This document shows, in pieces, positions 43,825 through 45,734 of a stretch of DNA of 45,734 bases. How positions within the stretch are numbered: the first letter of the stretch is position 1; each line of letters starts with the position of its first letter. The translations under genes were made by a program, and so were the position numbers. Under the pieces are notes generated by a model. It did no database searches. It was not told the origin of the DNA and saw only the letters and a program-made list of their open reading frames with translations. The DNA is from JAYVJM01 sp043769275. Lineage in GTDB: Bacteria; Pseudomonadota; Gammaproteobacteria; Pseudomonadales; UBA7239. The stretch lies in contig JAYVJM010000085.1 in assembly GCA_043769275.1 (NCBI GenBank), positions 1 to 45,734 of the forward strand, given 5' to 3'.

Positions 43825-45279
43825 CTACCGCACCGGCTGATCCAGCGTGATAGACACGGAGGCCGGCACTTCCGTGGCGTTAAAGGCGGCGCTGCGCCCC
43901 TGCCAGTCGCCAGGCGAGGCCTGCGGTGCGCCACTGCGCGACAGGCGAACAATCACTTCCACCTCTTTGATGCCCGACCAATTTACTTGCGTGCGCATCG
44001 GCGAAAGAGCGGTATCCAGCACCACCGGCTGCGCCAAGGCGGCCACCGTGGTTTTGACGGCGGCCAGTGGCATCGCCAGGCCGTTCACCGCTTTTAACAG
44101 CACAAATACGGTTTCATTGGGCGAGGCATTGAGCTTGTCTGTCAATTTGACGTGTACGGCGGTTTTCACCGACGGGGTGTCGGTAGGATAGCGTTCAATA
44201 ATCACGGGCATTTTGCTGATTTTTTCCTGCGCGCGCGCGATGCCGCCGGCGATGCTTTCATATTGCGCACTGCCCACAGGCAAACCCTGTAACAAAGTGT
44301 TCCAGTACAAAACGGCCTGCGTGTAATCGCCTTTTTCAAAAGCCCGCATGCCCAGCAAACCCAAGGCGGTGACGTTAGCGGGGTTGATCAACAGTGCGCG
44401 CTTTAGCAGCCCTTCACTATTGGCGTTTAAACGGTTTTGGTGTTTTAAAAATAAAACGTGCGCGTACTCCGACAGCAAGTTGTCCTGCTCGGGAAAACGC
44501 AGCAGTAAGCTGCGGTAGTCTTCTGCTGCTTTGCTCAAAAGCCCCATTTCAGTTAGCAAACGTGCGCGCAGATACAGGAAGTCCTGTTGTTCCGGTTTGT
44601 CCTGCAATTCGGCATTCAATTCGAGCAGTAGTTGCTGTTGTGCTTGCGCCAAGGCAGAAGGTGGTAATTCGCCGGAATACACCGTCGCTGCTAGTTCGGT
44701 AATGTGAACAGCACGTGCGCCACCGATCTGCCGGTACAGCAGCCACGCACCACCCATAAGCCCCACCAGTAACACCACGATCACTGCGCTTGAGACGGCT
44801 TTGGGCAGCGAAAATGGGGTCAAGCCCGACGGTTTTTCTTGCTCGCACGGCTTGCCCACAATAGCGATGTCCGCATCAATTGTGTCTTGCGCCATGGCTT
44901 GGCGCCGCGCCCGCGACAAGCCCAATAAAAAGAGTGTCAGTGCAATTAACAGCAGCGGCCCTAGCCACAAAACCCATGTGGCAGGCTTGAAGGGGGGGTC
45001 ATACAACACAAAATCGCCGTAGCGCGTGCGCATAAAGTCAATCACCGCTTCGTTGCTTTTGCCCTCCTCCAGCAGACGGTGTACTTCACGGCGCAGATCG
45101 GCGGCGATGGCGGAGTCGGAGCCGGCCAAGTTTTGATTCTCGCACTTAGGGCAGCGCAGCTCTTCCGTTAATTGCTGATAACGTAAACGTTCGACTTCGT
45201 CTTTGAAATCATAGCGTTCGATGGCCGCAAAACCGCCTTGGCAGGCCAGCAAAAAAATCAGGCTGGATAAAAATCGCAT
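43825..45279 (-). CDS. ccmH: Fused cytochrome c maturation protein CcmH-CcmI
   Basis: Takes part in handing reduced apocytochrome c to the haem ligation machinery in the periplasm. 484 residues: signal peptide (about 1-19), the CcmH thioredoxin-like helical domain with the redox motif LRCPKC (C43, C46), a membrane helix (about 102-122), a second helix (about 163-183), a CcmI-type TPR region (about 205-345) that binds the apocytochrome C-terminus, and a beta-rich C-terminal domain (about 360-484). In Pseudomonas these are two proteins; Escherichia coli also has a fusion. GGAGGAGG stands before ATG 45279. The gene is alone, divergent from the following gene, without ccmA-G in view. Confidence 0.92.
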   Translation of the reverse strand: MRFLSSLIFLLACQGGFAAIERYDFKDEVERLRYQQLTEELRCPKCENQNLAGSDSAIAADLRREVHRLLEEGKSNEAVIDFMRTRYGDFVLYDPPFKPATWVLWLGPLLLIALTLFLLGLSRARRQAMAQDTIDADIAIVGKPCEQEKPSGLTPFSLPKAVSSAVIVVLLVGLMGGAWLLYRQIGGARAVHITELAATVYSGELPPSALAQAQQQLLLELNAELQDKPEQQDFLYLRARLLTEMGLLSKAAEDYRSLLLRFPEQDNLLSEYAHVLFLKHQNRLNANSEGLLKRALLINPANVTALGLLGMRAFEKGDYTQAVLYWNTLLQGLPVGSAQYESIAGGIARAQEKISKMPVIIERYPTDTPSVKTAVHVKLTDKLNASPNETVFVLLKAVNGLAMPLAAVKTTVAALAQPVVLDTALSPMRTQVNWSGIKEVEVIVRLSRSGAPQASPGDWQGRSAAFNATEVPASVSITLDQPVR

Positions 45280-45493
45280 CGAATGGCACCTCCTCCGATG
45301 CGCTTTTTTTTGAGCGCGTCGAGCTTACCCTAATTTCCCATATGCCTAAAGCAGTCGCGTGCCGAGAATGGTAATGCCCGATTAAGCAGGGCTTGTTTAA
45401 TAAACAAACAGTCTTTTGTTTATTAATTTATTTGTGGGAAAGTAGTTATTCGTAACTTTAGCGCTGTTATAGTTGCGCGTTTAGGAGCTGAAA
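45280..45493. promoter_or_regulatory. Divergent intergenic region with A+T-rich palindrome
   Basis: Both flanking genes are transcribed outwards. It contains a perfect 11-base inverted repeat (45398-45408 and 45415-45425, TAATAAACAAA and complement) with a six-base loop, which could be an operator. Downstream of it, TATAGT at 45468-45473 might be a -10 box for the rightward gene, but no good -35 box is visible. Confidence 0.4.
45398..45425. repeat. A+T-rich inverted repeat, possible operator
   Basis: Perfect 11-base arms separated by CAGTCT. The stem has only A-T pairs apart from one G-C, so it is too weak for a terminator but has the size of a dimeric repressor site. It lies about 70 bases before the rightward gene start. 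Confidence 0.6.
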
Positions 45494-45734
45494 ATGTTTT
45501 GCAAGCAGTTGATTTTAGGGATTTTTATGCTGGCGAGTGGCTTTGTTTTCGCCGTGGATGATGTGGTGCTGGACTTCTCTAAGCCATTGCCTGCTAGTGT
45601 TATTCGTGCTTCTAGCGGTCTTTCCGGCAGTGAGCACTGGGGAACTTGGTCGGATGCACTGCAAGGCAATCCGGTTGAGCTTGTGTTTGTTAATGCCCTG
45701 CCTAAACATTTTGTGCTGCGTTTGAGTGTGGCAC
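45494..45734 (+). CDS. Exported protein with DUF7024-like domain, 5' part only (cut by window end)
   Basis: The first 80 codons of a gene that runs past the window edge. ATG at 45494 has AGGAG six bases upstream. A signal peptide is clear: MFCK, then a hydrophobic LILGIFMLASGFVFA core, with cleavage after about residue 20. The mature part contains LDFSKPLP, then SSGLSGSEHWGTWSD and an ALPKHFVLRLSVA strand. These resemble the beta-sandwich domain (DUF7024-like) attached to some phosphoglycerol transferase and polysaccharide-modifying proteins; this is recall of a pattern, not a search result. Function unknown. Confidence 0.6.
   Translation, partial: MFCKQLILGIFMLASGFVFAVDDVVLDFSKPLPASVIRASSGLSGSEHWGTWSDALQGNPVELVFVNALPKHFVLRLSVA

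Noticed and set aside
1..45734. CRISPR arrays, tRNA, rRNA, transposases, phage genes or toxin-antitoxin pairs
   Set aside because: Both strands were looked over and no direct-repeat array, tRNA-like cloverleaf, transposase, integrase or known toxin pair was recognised.

Overview
The window looks like chromosomal DNA of a gammaproteobacterium related to Pseudomonas and Cellvibrio-like lineages. Three conserved blocks support this: lptD-surA-pdxA-rsmA-apaH, with amgK-murU divergent from lptD; a pilG-pilH-pilI-pilJ-chpA-chpC twitching chemosensory cluster; and glyA, tusA-like, proA and a fused ccmH-ccmI gene. Genus and species cannot be fixed by eye. I found no insertion sequence, prophage, integrase, CRISPR array, tRNA or rRNA.

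Region 1 (30-22064, all minus strand) is a surface-polysaccharide locus. In transcription order it encodes a GT2 glycosyltransferase, GDP-mannose 4,6-dehydratase, GDP-L-fucose synthase, an O-antigen ligase/polymerase-like membrane protein, the Wzm permease, Wzt with a C-terminal carbohydrate-binding domain, a methyltransferase with coiled coil, a 1248-residue protein with three GT4 domains, and an FkbM methyltransferase. Together these look like an ABC-transporter-dependent O-antigen. A visibly more A+T-rich part follows: CDP-glucose 4,6-dehydratase, an SDR reductase, a GtrB-like GT2 and a polytopic membrane protein. An intrinsic terminator comes next, then glucose-1-phosphate cytidylyltransferase, a flippase-like membrane protein, an FAD oxidoreductase and a second polytopic protein. 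This part could make a CDP-6-deoxyhexose and attach it on the periplasmic side by a lipid-linked route; that is inference.

Region 2 (22117-30576) deals with envelope assembly and housekeeping. The minus-strand lptD-surA-pdxA-rsmA-apaH series runs directly into the polysaccharide genes, with a 52-base gap and no visible terminator. On the plus strand, amgK and murU recycle peptidoglycan amino sugars and are separated by a REP-like palindrome.

Region 3 (30766-40879, plus strand) is the Pil-Chp chemosensory system that controls type IV pili: two receivers, two CheW-like adaptors, the receptor PilJ and the very large hybrid kinase ChpA. No PilK methyltransferase or ChpB methylesterase is encoded.

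Region 4 (40864-45734) holds glyA (convergent with chpC and overlapping it), a divergent tusA-like gene followed by proA, a stand-alone fused ccmH-ccmI gene, and the start of an exported protein cut by the window end.

Many polysaccharide genes overlap by 1 or 4 bases, four of them through GTGA, so several starts were set to GTG or to internal ATG codons instead of the longest reading frame. The best candidates for something new are the lipid-linked CDP-sugar module, the triple GT4 enzyme with its methyltransferase/coiled-coil neighbour, the split rfbF/rfbG pair without a ddhC gene, and a chemosensory system without adaptation enzymes.
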